Assembly (NCBI GenBank): GCA_964548855.1
Contig: CAZJSR010000002.1
Coordinates: forward strand, 66,365-130,364
Direction: 5' to 3'
Length of the DNA stretch: 64,000 nt
DNA from: UBA3206 sp964548855
GTDB lineage: Bacteria; Bacillota_I; Bacilli_A; Acholeplasmatales; Anaeroplasmataceae
Positions 44,063 to 53,126 of the stretch are shown here, in pieces. Every line of letters starts with the position of its first letter. Position 1 is the first letter of the stretch. The position numbers were made by a program, and so were the translations under genes. The notes beneath the pieces are model-generated. The model was not told the origin of the DNA. It was given only the letters and a program-made list of their open reading frames with translations, and searched no databases.

Positions 44063-44115
44063 GAATTCACATAGAAATTGCGACGTATTTGTCGTAACTT
44101 TGTGTGTGAAAATTC
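44063..44115 (+). other. Imperfect hairpin between tRNA-Glu and the next gene
   Basis: Core stem GCGAC (44080-44084) with GTCGT (44091-44095), loop GTATTT. The arms extend imperfectly through CACA/TGTG to GAATT (44063-44067) with AATTC (44111-44115). No T run follows. Role unknown. Confidence 0.35.
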
Positions 44116-44234
44116 GAGTTCAAACGTATCAATATTGATAAATAGATGCAAAAACGATATAATGAAATTAATAAGTTTATTTATTAGTATTTAAAGATTT
44201 GATAAATCAAAATAAAATATATTTGAGGATTATT

Positions 44235-45164
44235 ATGAAATTAGTAGAAAAATATAGAAAACTTGATAGAAAAGAAAAAGCACAACTAACAACATCTATT
44301 TCTCTAATTGGAAATATGTCATTAGCTTTAGTTAAGTTTATTCTTGCAGTATTTAAAGGTGTTTTTTTCTTTGTTGCTGGATGTATTAATGTTTTCTTTT
44401 TTATTGCGAAATTAGAGTGTTTTAAAGGATTAAGAAAAAATGATAATACATACAAGTTTAAAAATAAAGTTGTTAGTATATTCTTAATACTAGCAGGATT
44501 AATGTATGCCCTATATATGTCATCATTAATATTTTCAAAACGAGAAGTAATGGATTATACAGATGTACTTGCGATTTTGGTTGCGTTAATTGCTTTTGTT
44601 GAAATGGGATTTGCGATTGCTGGTTTGATAAATCAAAATAAGCATGGACATTATTATAGGAATTTAAAGATAATAAATTTCTCATCTACACTAACATCAA
44701 TGATATGGTGTATGTTGGCACTTCTTATTTACTGTGATCAAGATTATCAATTAATATGTGGTATATCTGGTTTATGTGTTGGAGTAGTTATTGTAATACT
44801 TGGAATATATTTATTGTTTGCACCAAAGGTATCTATTGTAGATAGAGAGTATAATGAGTATTTAATTAAGGATAAAGACTTTAATATGAATTCACCTATT
44901 ATTTTAAGCAAAAGTTTTATCCTAGGTGATTATTATTATGAATTTACTGTTAGTGATAGCACAGTAAAGGGATATATAAAAAGAGGAAGAAATTTTTTTA
45001 GTAAAATAAATATTTATTGGAAAATATTTATTATTGTATTATCTGAAATACTAATATTTTATTACTTCATATTAAAGTTTATTTATTTTTTTAAAACGAT
45101 TGATCTACCTACTAAATTAGATAAGATTATGTTAGAAAAAGGATGCGAAAAAAATAAATTTTAA
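44235..45164 (+). CDS. Polytopic membrane protein of unknown function
   Basis: 309 residues with about six hydrophobic helices, the last near 268-292, and a soluble segment at about 200-255. No family motif recognised. I chose ATG 44235 because GAGGAT lies just upstream; the in-frame TTG at 44199 lacks an RBS. The N-terminal KLDRKEKAQLTTSIS region is basic and cytoplasmic by the positive-inside rule. Confidence 0.65.
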   Translation: MKLVEKYRKLDRKEKAQLTTSISLIGNMSLALVKFILAVFKGVFFFVAGCINVFFFIAKLECFKGLRKNDNTYKFKNKVVSIFLILAGLMYALYMSSLIFSKREVMDYTDVLAILVALIAFVEMGFAIAGLINQNKHGHYYRNLKIINFSSTLTSMIWCMLALLIYCDQDYQLICGISGLCVGVVIVILGIYLLFAPKVSIVDREYNEYLIKDKDFNMNSPIILSKSFILGDYYYEFTVSDSTVKGYIKRGRNFFSKINIYWKIFIIVLSEILIFYYFILKFIYFFKTIDLPTKLDKIMLEKGCEKNKF

Positions 45165-45185
45165 CTTACAAAAAAATAAAAAAAA

Positions 45186-45194
45186 TGTTAAAAT
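45186..45194 (+). promoter_or_regulatory. Extended -10 promoter of the small-protein/Veg pair
   Basis: TG-T-TAAAAT at 45186-45194; start near 45201. Confidence 0.45.
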
Positions 45195-45223
45195 TTAATC
45201 GTAAAGATTATCATCTATCATAC

Positions 45224-45235
45224 CGTGTTAACACG
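45224..45235 (+). promoter_or_regulatory. Perfect 12-bp palindrome in the 5' leader
   Basis: CGTGTTAACACG, about 23 bases after the predicted transcription start and 47 bases before the first start codon. It could be an operator for a dimeric regulator. Confidence 0.35.
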
Positions 45236-45281
45236 TATATAGTGTATAACTTCTACTTATTAAAAGAAAGGAGAAATACTC

Positions 45282-45521
45282 ATGAAACGTGTTTTAAGTG
45301 CGTGTTTATACCAAACAATCAAATTTACTTTAGATGATAGATTTCCTTTAGAAGAAGCAAAAGCTAAAGTAAAAAATGAACTTGCATCATATAAGGAAAA
45401 GTATAAGGGTACCATTCAAATTTTAAAAGAAACATCATTAGAAGATGGTTCTTTTATATTATCAATTAGAAAAATGGTTTCTAATTATCCAATCGGTGAT
45501 TATTTTAATGAAGTTTTCTAA
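45282..45521 (+). CDS. Small conserved-type protein of unknown function
   Basis: 79 residues opening MKRVLSACLYQTIKF and ending NYPIGDYFNEVF. I recall similar small proteins in Firmicutes but know no function. RBS AAAGGAG is strong. The 3' end overlaps the Veg-like gene by 14 bases, so the two are coupled. Confidence 0.68.
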   Translation: MKRVLSACLYQTIKFTLDDRFPLEEAKAKVKNELASYKEKYKGTIQILKETSLEDGSFILSIRKMVSNYPIGDYFNEVF

Positions 45522-45771
45522 TACTTTAGATAAAACTGATGTAGATAAGTTAAAAGAAAAGATTAAAGATATTTATGATGCAAATATGTCAATTCATTTA
45601 AGTATTAAACAAAAACATAAGCGTGAAATTTTTGCAGAAGCGAAAATTACTGGAATGTATGAAAATTTTTTTAGTGTTTCATCTCAAGTGGGATCATACA
45701 CTGAATCATTTACCATTACATATATTTCGGTTTTAACAAAGTCTATTAAAATACTGGAATTAAATGAATAA
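45508..45771 (+). CDS. veg: Veg family protein
   Basis: 87 residues. Compared with B. subtilis Veg (about 86 aa) the common pattern is an N-terminal helix (LKEKIKDIYDANM), a basic stretch KQKHKRE, ITGMYENFFSV, and ESFTITYISVLTKSIKI at the end. Veg is highly expressed and linked to biofilm matrix control in B. subtilis; its molecular action is unclear. I chose ATG 45508, with GGTGAT seven bases upstream. A longer frame back to 45445 would lie inside the preceding gene. Confidence 0.75.
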   Translation: MKFSNTLDKTDVDKLKEKIKDIYDANMSIHLSIKQKHKREIFAEAKITGMYENFFSVSSQVGSYTESFTITYISVLTKSIKILELNE

Positions 45772-45791
45772 AGGATCGAAAGATCCTTTTT
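45770..45791. terminator. Terminator of veg (convergent)
   Basis: AAAGGATC (45770-45777), GAAA, GATCCTTT (45782-45789), TT. It may also serve the converging gene. Confidence 0.88.
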
Positions 45792-45795
45792 AATT

Positions 45796-46302
45796 TTATT
45801 GTGCAAGTGCGATTTTTACATTTCCTTGTCCTGAAATGTTTACAGTAATTGGGCCAAATAATAGAGCTACTTTTATCCCATCTTGTTCTATTGAAGAGTT
45901 TGTTACACTTACGTTTGGTGCAAAATCTGATAGGATAGTTGGATTTGTAAATAATCCTTGTTCGATATTTATTTGTGATGTGACGTTATATGTCTCTGTT
46001 GTAAGAATATCTTTTATACCATTATTCCATTTTATTTGTACCATTATATCAAATGCGATTGTATTATTGACTTGGTTTAACGTCTTGCTGTTGGGAATGA
46101 TTATAGCTTGTTCGGTTAGTATTTCTTTTGCATTTTCAAAGCCTATGGGTTTAAGTGTTATTTCTTTTGTTTCTTCGTTAATTAACGAAGTAGCGATGAT
46201 ATTAACATTAGTTAATGTAATATATTTCCAATCACCTGATGGTGTAAACTTTGTTCCTATTATTGCTTCTGTACTAGGACCTATTATAATACTATTTGCC
46301 AT
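45796..46302 (-). CDS. Hypothetical soluble protein, beta-rich
   Basis: 168 residues opening MANSIIIGPSTEAIIGTKF, without Cys, His, signal peptide or membrane segment; Thr, Ile, Asn and Val are abundant, suggesting beta structure. No family recognised. Strand choice rests on GGAGGTGAAAG placed 4 bases before ATG on the minus strand. An overlapping plus-strand frame (45836-46321) has no such signal. A spore-surface or structural role is possible but only a guess from composition. Confidence 0.65.
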   Translation of the reverse strand: MANSIIIGPSTEAIIGTKFTPSGDWKYITLTNVNIIATSLINEETKEITLKPIGFENAKEILTEQAIIIPNSKTLNQVNNTIAFDIMVQIKWNNGIKDILTTETYNVTSQINIEQGLFTNPTILSDFAPNVSVTNSSIEQDGIKVALLFGPITVNISGQGNVKIALAQ

Positions 46303-46365
46303 ACTTTCACCTCCAAGTTAATATATGTTTTTAAGTTTAAAAAAGTATTAATAGAAGCCTAACTA

Positions 46366-46374
46366 TGGTATAAT
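46366..46374 (+). promoter_or_regulatory. Extended -10 promoter of ligA
   Basis: TGG-TATAAT at 46366-46374; start near 46381, which excludes the in-frame ATG at 46380 as initiation codon. Confidence 0.6.
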
Positions 46375-46397
46375 AAATTATGTGTGAGGTCATTAAT

Positions 46398-48371
46398 ATG
46401 GATATAAAACAAAGAATAGAATTATTAACAAATTTATTAAATAAGGCTGCGGTAGATTATTATTCTTATGATAATCCATCTATGTCTGATTTTGAATATG
46501 ATAACTTATACCGTGAGTTAGTAACATTAGAAAATGAAAATCCTTCTTTAGTCATGTCAAATTCACCAACAAGAAGAGTTGGTGATAAGGTGTTAGATAA
46601 ATTTGAAAAAGTATCTCATAAGGTAAAGATGATGAGTATTGATGATGTTTTTTCGTATGATGAAGTAAGAAAATTTGATGCAGACATAAAGAAAATCAAC
46701 CCTAATGCTACATATAACTGTGAACTTAAGATTGATGGTTTAAGTGTATCTTGTAGATATAAAAATGGGAATTTAGAATTAGCTTCAACAAGAGGTAATG
46801 GAAGTATTGGAGAAGTTATAACTGATAATGTTATGACAATTAAGTCAGTTCCACTTACTATACCTTTATTATCTGATATAGAAGTACGTGGCGAGATTTT
46901 TATGTCTAAGAATAGTTTTAATAAATTAAATGAAAAAAGGCTTGAGGAAGGTCTTGAAATATTCCAAAATCCAAGAAATGCTGCATCGGGTTCTATTAAG
47001 CAGTTAGACACGAAAATATGTGCCAAAAGAGGTCTTGATACTTTTATGTATCAAATAATCGGAGATTATACTAAGAGTCAAGATGAAACTTTAAAATATC
47101 TTAGCGAATTAGGTTTTAAGGTAAATAAAAATGGAAAAAAGTGTAATAATGTTAGTGAAGTATTAGATTATATATCATACTGGAAAGAACATAAAGAAGA
47201 ACTTGATTATCCTGTTGACGGAATTGTTATTAAAGTTAATGAATTAGATAGTTATGATGAAATTGGATATACTGTAAAATGTCCTAAGTGGTGTATTGCG
47301 TATAAATATCCAGCTCCAGAAGCTTCCACAAAATTAAATGATATCATTTTCCAAGTCGGAAGAACAGGGGCTATAACACCAGTTGCGATATTTGATACAG
47401 TGTTTATTTCAGGAACTAATGTAAATCGTGCTACATTACATAACGAAGATTATATTAGATTAAGAGATATTCGTATTGGTGATTATGTTAAGGTTCGTAA
47501 AAGTGGAGAGATAATTCCTGAAGTTTTTGAAGTTGATTTTACAAAAAGAAAAGAAAATTTAGAACCATTTAAAATGATAGATTCATGTCCGATTTGTGGT
47601 GAAAAAATCACAAGAATAGATGGTCAAGCAGATTATTTTTGCTTAAATGAAAATTGTAAGGCAAGAAAAATTAATTCACTTATTCATTTTGCTTCTAAAC
47701 CAGCGATGAATATTGAATCTTTAGGTGATTCATTAATAGAAAAATTTTATAATCTTGGTTATATCAATGAGATTAGTGATATTTATAAATTACATGAACA
47801 CTATGACGAACTTATTAAATTAGATAAATTAGGAGTAAAGTCTGTTGATAATATCTTATCTTCAATAGATATATCTAAACAAATGAATTTAGATAAATTA
47901 TTGTTTGGGTTAGGTATTAAAAATATTGGTGCAAAAGCCGCTTTAAATATTTGTAAGAAGTATTTAAATATGGATAATATTATTAACGCTAAATATGATG
48001 ATCTTATATTAATTGATGATATTGGAGATATTATTGCGAATAGTCTTGTTAATTATTTTGCAAATCCTGATAAAATTAAATTAATTGATGAATTAAAATC
48101 ATTAGGTGTTAATATGGAATATAAGGTCAAAAACACAATAGATGGCGTTTTTGCGCACAAAGTAGTAGTATTGACAGGTTCTTTAAGTACTCTAACAAGA
48201 GATGAAGCTAAAGAGAAAATAGAACATTTAGGTGGTACAGTAACGTCTTCAGTTTCAAAGAAAACAGATATTCTTATTGCGGGTGAAAATGCTGGAAGTA
48301 AACTTGATAAAGCGACACAACTTGGAATAAAAATAATAAATGAAAATGAGTTTTTGGATATGCTAAAATAA
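46398..48371 (+). CDS. ligA: NAD-dependent DNA ligase LigA
   Basis: 657 residues. The adenylated lysine is in CELKIDGLS. Other marks are the NAD-binding Ia domain at the N-terminus, STRGNGSIGE, and VDGIVIKVN. The four-Cys zinc finger is CPIC...CLNENC, helix-hairpin-helix repeats follow, and a C-terminal BRCT domain starts near VVLTGSLSTLTRDEA. It seals nicks in replication and repair. I chose ATG 46398 (MDIKQRIELL) with GAGG about 10 bases upstream. Single gene with its own promoter and terminator. Confidence 0.97.
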   Translation: MDIKQRIELLTNLLNKAAVDYYSYDNPSMSDFEYDNLYRELVTLENENPSLVMSNSPTRRVGDKVLDKFEKVSHKVKMMSIDDVFSYDEVRKFDADIKKINPNATYNCELKIDGLSVSCRYKNGNLELASTRGNGSIGEVITDNVMTIKSVPLTIPLLSDIEVRGEIFMSKNSFNKLNEKRLEEGLEIFQNPRNAASGSIKQLDTKICAKRGLDTFMYQIIGDYTKSQDETLKYLSELGFKVNKNGKKCNNVSEVLDYISYWKEHKEELDYPVDGIVIKVNELDSYDEIGYTVKCPKWCIAYKYPAPEASTKLNDIIFQVGRTGAITPVAIFDTVFISGTNVNRATLHNEDYIRLRDIRIGDYVKVRKSGEIIPEVFEVDFTKRKENLEPFKMIDSCPICGEKITRIDGQADYFCLNENCKARKINSLIHFASKPAMNIESLGDSLIEKFYNLGYINEISDIYKLHEHYDELIKLDKLGVKSVDNILSSIDISKQMNLDKLLFGLGIKNIGAKAALNICKKYLNMDNIINAKYDDLILIDDIGDIIANSLVNYFANPDKIKLIDELKSLGVNMEYKVKNTIDGVFAHKVVVLTGSLSTLTRDEAKEKIEHLGGTVTSSVSKKTDILIAGENAGSKLDKATQLGIKIINENEFLDMLK

Positions 48372-48372
48372 A

Positions 48373-48424
48373 AAGAAGACTATAAATCAATATCAAGTTA
48401 ATTGATATGATTTATGGTCTTTAT
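48373..48424. terminator. Bidirectional terminator between ligA and the ABC permease
   Basis: A long stem pairs AAGAC-ATAAATCAATATCA with TGATATGATTTAT-GTCTT around AGTTAAT. It overlaps the last codons of the minus-strand gene. Confidence 0.75.
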
Positions 48425-49197
48425 ATTTCTAATGTTTCATATTCTCGATATGAAATGCTTATAGAAAATACAATAATAAATAATGAGGCTATTATAAAAC
48501 TTAGTTTATATTTTCCATGTAATACTATATCAGATACTTTAAAATAACTAAATGGATTTATATATCTTAATACTGATATATTAATTATATTTTCAATTAT
48601 TGAAACTAAAAGGAAGATAAAAATGATAAGTATGGCAATCGGATAAATATGTTTAGGTTTTTTGATAAATGATGAAAACATCATCGCAAGAGCTGCGAAG
48701 GTTATTTGTGATAATAGTAAGGCGCTATTTATTAAGATAATATTTATAATAGAATTGGTTGAATTTGATATGATTTTTAATAATATAATAGATATAATAT
48801 TAAATAGTATATTAAATAAAACTAGTTCAAAAATTATAGCGATTATTTTATTAATAAATATTTTTTTTCTTTCTATAGGCTTAGTAAATAGATATATATT
48901 ATATCCATTTTTAGTATCCCATAAAATAGCTTTAAAAGCTAAGAAAAATGCCATAATTGCACCTAAAATCAAACTATACTCAACAACAACGCCATAGAAT
49001 GAATCGATAGTATTTTTACTTTCTAGTGATAATATTTTTAAAATAATATGGGGCCATTTACTTATATTCATAATATTTTTTTCATATAAAGGGTATGATA
49101 ATATGGCTATAACTATAAAAAGTATAATGGTTATAGAGCATATAATAAATGGTTTAATTGATGATTTAAATTCATTTTTTATTAATGTACTATTCAT
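48421..49197 (-). CDS. ABC-2 type transporter permease
   Basis: 258 residues with six hydrophobic helices, the usual plan of ABC-2 permeases. The LFTKPIERKKIFINKIIA segment between helices 2 and 3 matches the conserved cytoplasmic coupling region (KP..R...). Substrate unknown. It overlaps the upstream ABC gene by 8 bases and is co-translated with it. Confidence 0.8.
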   Translation of the reverse strand: MNSTLIKNEFKSSIKPFIICSITIILFIVIAILSYPLYEKNIMNISKWPHIILKILSLESKNTIDSFYGVVVEYSLILGAIMAFFLAFKAILWDTKNGYNIYLFTKPIERKKIFINKIIAIIFELVLFNILFNIISIILLKIISNSTNSIINIILINSALLLSQITFAALAMMFSSFIKKPKHIYPIAILIIFIFLLVSIIENIINISVLRYINPFSYFKVSDIVLHGKYKLSFIIASLFIIVFSISISYREYETLEI

Positions 49198-50038
49198 GCT
49201 TTTCCTCTAAGTAATCAAGTGTTGGATTTGTAATTGTTAAATCTTCTATATTTATATTAGAAATTTTTTTCTCTAAATTTTGTATTTTACCTTTATATAA
49301 AAACGAAATATGAGTATCTGTAATTTTTAAATTATAGATATCTTTTAAATCAATGTTTTTCCCTTCATTTAAATGACCTTTAATATTTATAAATTTTGTA
49401 TTTTTATCTTGAAAAAATTCTAAGGTGTTGTTTTTAAATAAATATATTTCGTCAGTAATTTCTGATAAGAATAGACTTTTAGAAGTATATATAATAGATG
49501 TTTGATTATTTTTAAGATTATTTAAAATTTGTATTATTTCTGCCAGATATAAAGATGATATGTCCTTATCAAGTTCACTAATTAACAAAAGTTTCGGATT
49601 TGTAAAAATAGAATTTATTAATGAAACTATTTTTTTTTCATATTTATTTAGATCACTTAATTTTTTGTCGGGATTTAATTTAAATAGATTTATATAGTAA
49701 TTAATATTTTCAGTGTAATCTGCATCATAAAAAGAATTCGATAATTTTAAATAATCTAATATAGTACTATTCCTTTTATAAATTAATTCAGAAGAAAAAC
49801 CAATATGTTTAATACATTTTTGAAACTCTTTATGTAAATTATGCCCCATAAATTTTATAGAACCATTTGAAATGTTTGATAACTTTAAAATTGGTTTAAA
49901 TATTTCGTTTTCAAAATTTTCAGGGATTAATATACCAATTATTTGGTTTTCTTTTACTTTTAGATTGATATTGCTTAATATTTGTTCTTTTTGTTTGATT
50001 TTATTTACTTCGTTTAATTCTAGAATATAATCGCTCAT
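49190..50038 (-). CDS. ABC-type protein lacking nucleotide-binding motifs (pseudo-ATPase)
   Basis: 282 residues that follow the outline of an ABC domain: LELNEVNKIKQKEQILSNIN at the start, a GSIKFMGHNL segment, and IIQILNNLKNNQTSIIYTSK late. Each motif is altered. The Walker A position reads GILIPENFENE with no GK[ST]; the signature reads LSDLNKYEKK; Walker B reads LLLISELDKD with Ser for Asp; the switch His is missing. It probably cannot hydrolyse ATP, yet the frame is intact and coupled to a permease. I chose ATG 50038 with AAGGTG upstream; GTG 50047 would overlap the RBS. Confidence 0.78.
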   Translation of the reverse strand: MSDYILELNEVNKIKQKEQILSNINLKVKENQIIGILIPENFENEIFKPILKLSNISNGSIKFMGHNLHKEFQKCIKHIGFSSELIYKRNSTILDYLKLSNSFYDADYTENINYYINLFKLNPDKKLSDLNKYEKKIVSLINSIFTNPKLLLISELDKDISSLYLAEIIQILNNLKNNQTSIIYTSKSLFLSEITDEIYLFKNNTLEFFQDKNTKFINIKGHLNEGKNIDLKDIYNLKITDTHISFLYKGKIQNLEKKISNINIEDLTITNPTLDYLEEKHE

Positions 50039-50062
50039 GTAAAACACCTTCTTTATGAAAAG

Positions 50063-50071
50063 ATTATAACA
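50063..50071 (-). promoter_or_regulatory. Extended -10 promoter of the ABC pair
   Basis: Minus strand TG-T-TATAAT (50071 down to 50063). Divergent from the uvrA promoter. Confidence 0.55.
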
Positions 50072-50093
50072 TAATGATTAACGAATTAAAATG

Positions 50094-50102
50094 TGATATA
50101 AT
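50094..50102 (+). promoter_or_regulatory. Extended -10 promoter of uvrA
   Basis: TG-A-TATAAT at 50094-50102; start near 50109. No LexA-type box recognised nearby. Confidence 0.6.
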
Positions 50103-50126
50103 AAAAAAAGAATTTGGGTGATGATT

Positions 50127-52940
50127 ATGAATGATAAAATAGTTGTGCATGGAGCACGTGAAAATAATTTAAAAAATATATCAATAGAACTTCCAAAAAA
50201 TAAACTTATTGTTATGACAGGTCTTTCTGGAAGTGGTAAATCTTCATTAGCATTTGATACTATTTTCCAAGAAGGTCAAAGAAGATTTGTTGAATCTTTA
50301 TCAACAGGTGCAAGACAGTTTTTAGGTAGTATGGATAAACCTGATGTTGATAGTATTGATGGATTAAGTCCAGCAATTAGTATTGATCAAAAAGGCGCAA
50401 GTAAAAATCCTCGTTCAACTGTGGGTACAGTTACGGAGATATATGATTATCTAAGAGTTTTGTTTGCTAGAATAGGAACTCCTTATTGTCCTAAAGATAA
50501 AATTCCTATTGAAGCTACTAGTATAGATGAAATGATTAATAGGATATTTGAGTATCCATTAGGAAGTAAAGTTATTGTTATGTCACCAGTTGTTGAAAAC
50601 AGTAAGGGTGAGCATAAGGCGATATTTGAAAAATATCTACATGAAGGTTTTATCAGAGCTAGAGTTGATGGAAATATGATTATGCTTGATGAACCAATAG
50701 AATTAGATAAATTTAAAAAGCATAATATTGATATTGTAGTAGAAAGATTGAAACTTGCGCCAGAAATTAGAAGTCGACTTGCTGATGCATTAAGGGTATG
50801 TACTAAATATTCGAAAGGTTATGTTAAACTTTTGATTGATGATAAAGAAATATTGTTTAGTGAACATTATTCTTGCAAATACTGCGGATACAGCGTACCT
50901 AAATTAGAACCTAGATTATTTAGTTTTAATTCACCTCTTGGAGCGTGTGCATGTTGTAATGGACTAGGTGTTAATCAGTCTGTATCTCCCATACTTGTAT
51001 TAGATGAGGAAAAGAGTATTAATAAAGGTGGAATACTTCCATATAAGAATCAAGAAAAAGATAATTTAAATAATGTAGAATTACAACAAGTATGTAATTA
51101 TTATAAAATTAATATGGATGAACCAATAAAGTATTTAACAAAAGAACAAAAGGATATAATACTTTATGGTTCAAAAGAAAAAATCAAATTTAAGATGACA
51201 TCATCATCAGGAAGAAATCATGATAAAGAAGATTATTTTGAAGGTGTAATCACTAATTTTGAAAGAAGATATATTGAGACAAATAGCGATTGGATTCGGG
51301 AATGGATTGAAAGTTACATGGTAGAAAAAACATGTAATGCTTGTAATGGAGCGAGACTTAATTCTTCAGTATTAAATATACTTATAGCAGATAAAAATAT
51401 AAATGATCTATGTAGCATGTCAATTGATGAGTTATATAAGTTTTTTGATGAAATAAAACTTTCTAAAGAAAAAATGGCCATAAGTAATCTTGCGATTAAA
51501 GAAATTAAGGATAGACTTAAGTTTTTAATAAATGTAGGACTTGAATATTTAACATTAGGTAGAAGTGCGGATACACTTTCAGGTGGAGAAGCTCAAAGAA
51601 TTAGATTAGCTACACAGGTTGGAAGTAGACTTACAGGAGTTCTTTATGTTTTAGATGAACCATCAATTGGTCTTCATCAAAAAGATAATCAAAGGCTTAT
51701 TGATACGATGAAAGAAATGCGTGATTTAGGAAATACTTTAATTGTAGTCGAACATGATGAGGATACAATGAATCAAGCAGATTATTTAGTTGACATAGGC
51801 CCTAAGGCTGGTATTCACGGAGGTGAGGTTGTCGCAGCTGGAACTCCTGAAGAGGTTAAAAATAATCCTAATAGTATAACAGGTAAATATTTATCAGGGA
51901 AACTTAAAATAGAGGTTCCATCTAAAAGAAGAAAAGGCAACGGTAATAAACTTAAAGTAATTGGTGCACAAGCTAATAATTTAAAAAATGTAAATGTAGA
52001 TATACCTCTTGGAGTACTTACAATTGTAACTGGTGTATCTGGAAGTGGTAAATCATCTCTTGTTAATGAGGTAATATATAAGAATTTATATATAAAACTT
52101 TATAAATCTAAAAAAGTAGAACCTGGTCGTGTTAAAGAAATTAAAGGCATGGAAAATATTGAAAGAGTAATTCAAGTATCCCAAACGCCAATTGGTAGAA
52201 CACCAAGAAGTAATCCTGCAACTTATACTGGAGTATTTGATGATATTAGGGATTTATTCGCAAGTACTAATGATGCGAAAGTTAGAGCTTATAATAAAGG
52301 AATGTTTAGCTTTAATGTAAAAGGTGGTAGATGTGAGAGTTGTTATGGAGATGGTGTTAAAAGAATTAGCATGAATTTCCTACCTGATGTATATGTTCCT
52401 TGTGAGGTATGTCATGGTACAAGATATCAAGTTGAAACTTTAAATATTAAATATAAAGGAAAAAATATTGCGGATGTTTTAGATATGCGAATAGAAGAAG
52501 CATATGAATTTTTCCAAAACATTCCTAAAATAAGAAAAAAAATAGAAGCTTTAATGGATGTAGGACTTGGATATCTAAAGTTAGGTCAATCATCAACTAC
52601 ATTATCAGGTGGAGAGGCTCAAAGAATTAAGCTTGCGGCTGAACTTAATAGCAAAATTACAGATAAAACACTATATATTTTAGATGAACCAACAACAGGA
52701 CTACATACGGATGATATTAAGAGATTATTAACTGTAATAAATAAGATAGTTGATGCAGGTGCAACAATGATTATTATTGAACATAACCTAGATGTTATAA
52801 AACAAGCTGATAATATTATTGATATTGGTCCGCTTGGTGGAGTAAAAGGAGGAAGTATTCTTTTTACTGGTACTCCTGAGAAACTGGTAGAGTGTAAAGA
52901 TTCATACACTGGAGAGTATTTAAAAAAATATCTTTTATAA
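50127..52940 (+). CDS. uvrA: Excinuclease ABC subunit A
   Basis: 937 residues of a duplicated ABC ATPase that recognises DNA lesions in nucleotide excision repair. Walker A motifs are GLSGSGKSS and GVSGSGKSS. Signatures are LSGGEAQRI in both halves, and Walker B motifs are LYVLDEPSIGLH and LYILDEPTTGLH. The zinc sites CKYCG...CACCNGLG and CESCYGDG...CEVCHGTR are intact. I chose ATG 50127 (MNDKIVVHGARENNLKN), which gives the standard N-terminus and proper spacing to GGGTGA. No uvrB in the window. Confidence 0.97.
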   Translation: MNDKIVVHGARENNLKNISIELPKNKLIVMTGLSGSGKSSLAFDTIFQEGQRRFVESLSTGARQFLGSMDKPDVDSIDGLSPAISIDQKGASKNPRSTVGTVTEIYDYLRVLFARIGTPYCPKDKIPIEATSIDEMINRIFEYPLGSKVIVMSPVVENSKGEHKAIFEKYLHEGFIRARVDGNMIMLDEPIELDKFKKHNIDIVVERLKLAPEIRSRLADALRVCTKYSKGYVKLLIDDKEILFSEHYSCKYCGYSVPKLEPRLFSFNSPLGACACCNGLGVNQSVSPILVLDEEKSINKGGILPYKNQEKDNLNNVELQQVCNYYKINMDEPIKYLTKEQKDIILYGSKEKIKFKMTSSSGRNHDKEDYFEGVITNFERRYIETNSDWIREWIESYMVEKTCNACNGARLNSSVLNILIADKNINDLCSMSIDELYKFFDEIKLSKEKMAISNLAIKEIKDRLKFLINVGLEYLTLGRSADTLSGGEAQRIRLATQVGSRLTGVLYVLDEPSIGLHQKDNQRLIDTMKEMRDLGNTLIVVEHDEDTMNQADYLVDIGPKAGIHGGEVVAAGTPEEVKNNPNSITGKYLSGKLKIEVPSKRRKGNGNKLKVIGAQANNLKNVNVDIPLGVLTIVTGVSGSGKSSLVNEVIYKNLYIKLYKSKKVEPGRVKEIKGMENIERVIQVSQTPIGRTPRSNPATYTGVFDDIRDLFASTNDAKVRAYNKGMFSFNVKGGRCESCYGDGVKRISMNFLPDVYVPCEVCHGTRYQVETLNIKYKGKNIADVLDMRIEEAYEFFQNIPKIRKKIEALMDVGLGYLKLGQSSTTLSGGEAQRIKLAAELNSKITDKTLYILDEPTTGLHTDDIKRLLTVINKIVDAGATMIIIEHNLDVIKQADNIIDIGPLGGVKGGSILFTGTPEKLVECKDSYTGEYLKKYLL

Positions 52941-52963
52941 AGGGGCTAAAAGCCTCTTTTTTG
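52939..52963 (+). terminator. Terminator of uvrA
   Basis: AAAGGGGCT (52939-52947), AAA, AGCCTCTTT (52951-52959), T run; one G-T pair. Confidence 0.85.
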
Positions 52964-53126
52964 TTAGTAATGATGTTAATTAATTAAAAACTTGCATAAT
53001 ATTTAAAAAAGGGAAAAAATTAACGTTTTGATATACGTTTTTCAACTTTTTGTGATAAAATGTGTTGAAAAATGTGTTATTTAATGGTAATGTTATTATA
53101 TGAGATACCGAAGAGAGGTCTTTGTT

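Noticed and set aside
43969..44151. Minus-strand 60-codon frame after tRNA-Glu
   Set aside because: No RBS, covers the hairpin at 44063-44115, composition like untranslated AT-rich sequence.
45836..46321. Plus-strand frame of 161 codons with hydrophobic stretches
   Set aside because: It is antisense to the minus-strand gene 45796-46302, which has a strong RBS. The plus frame has none and starts inside the terminator region.
46616..47026. Minus-strand 136-codon frame inside ligA
   Set aside because: Antisense to a fully conserved LigA region; no RBS.
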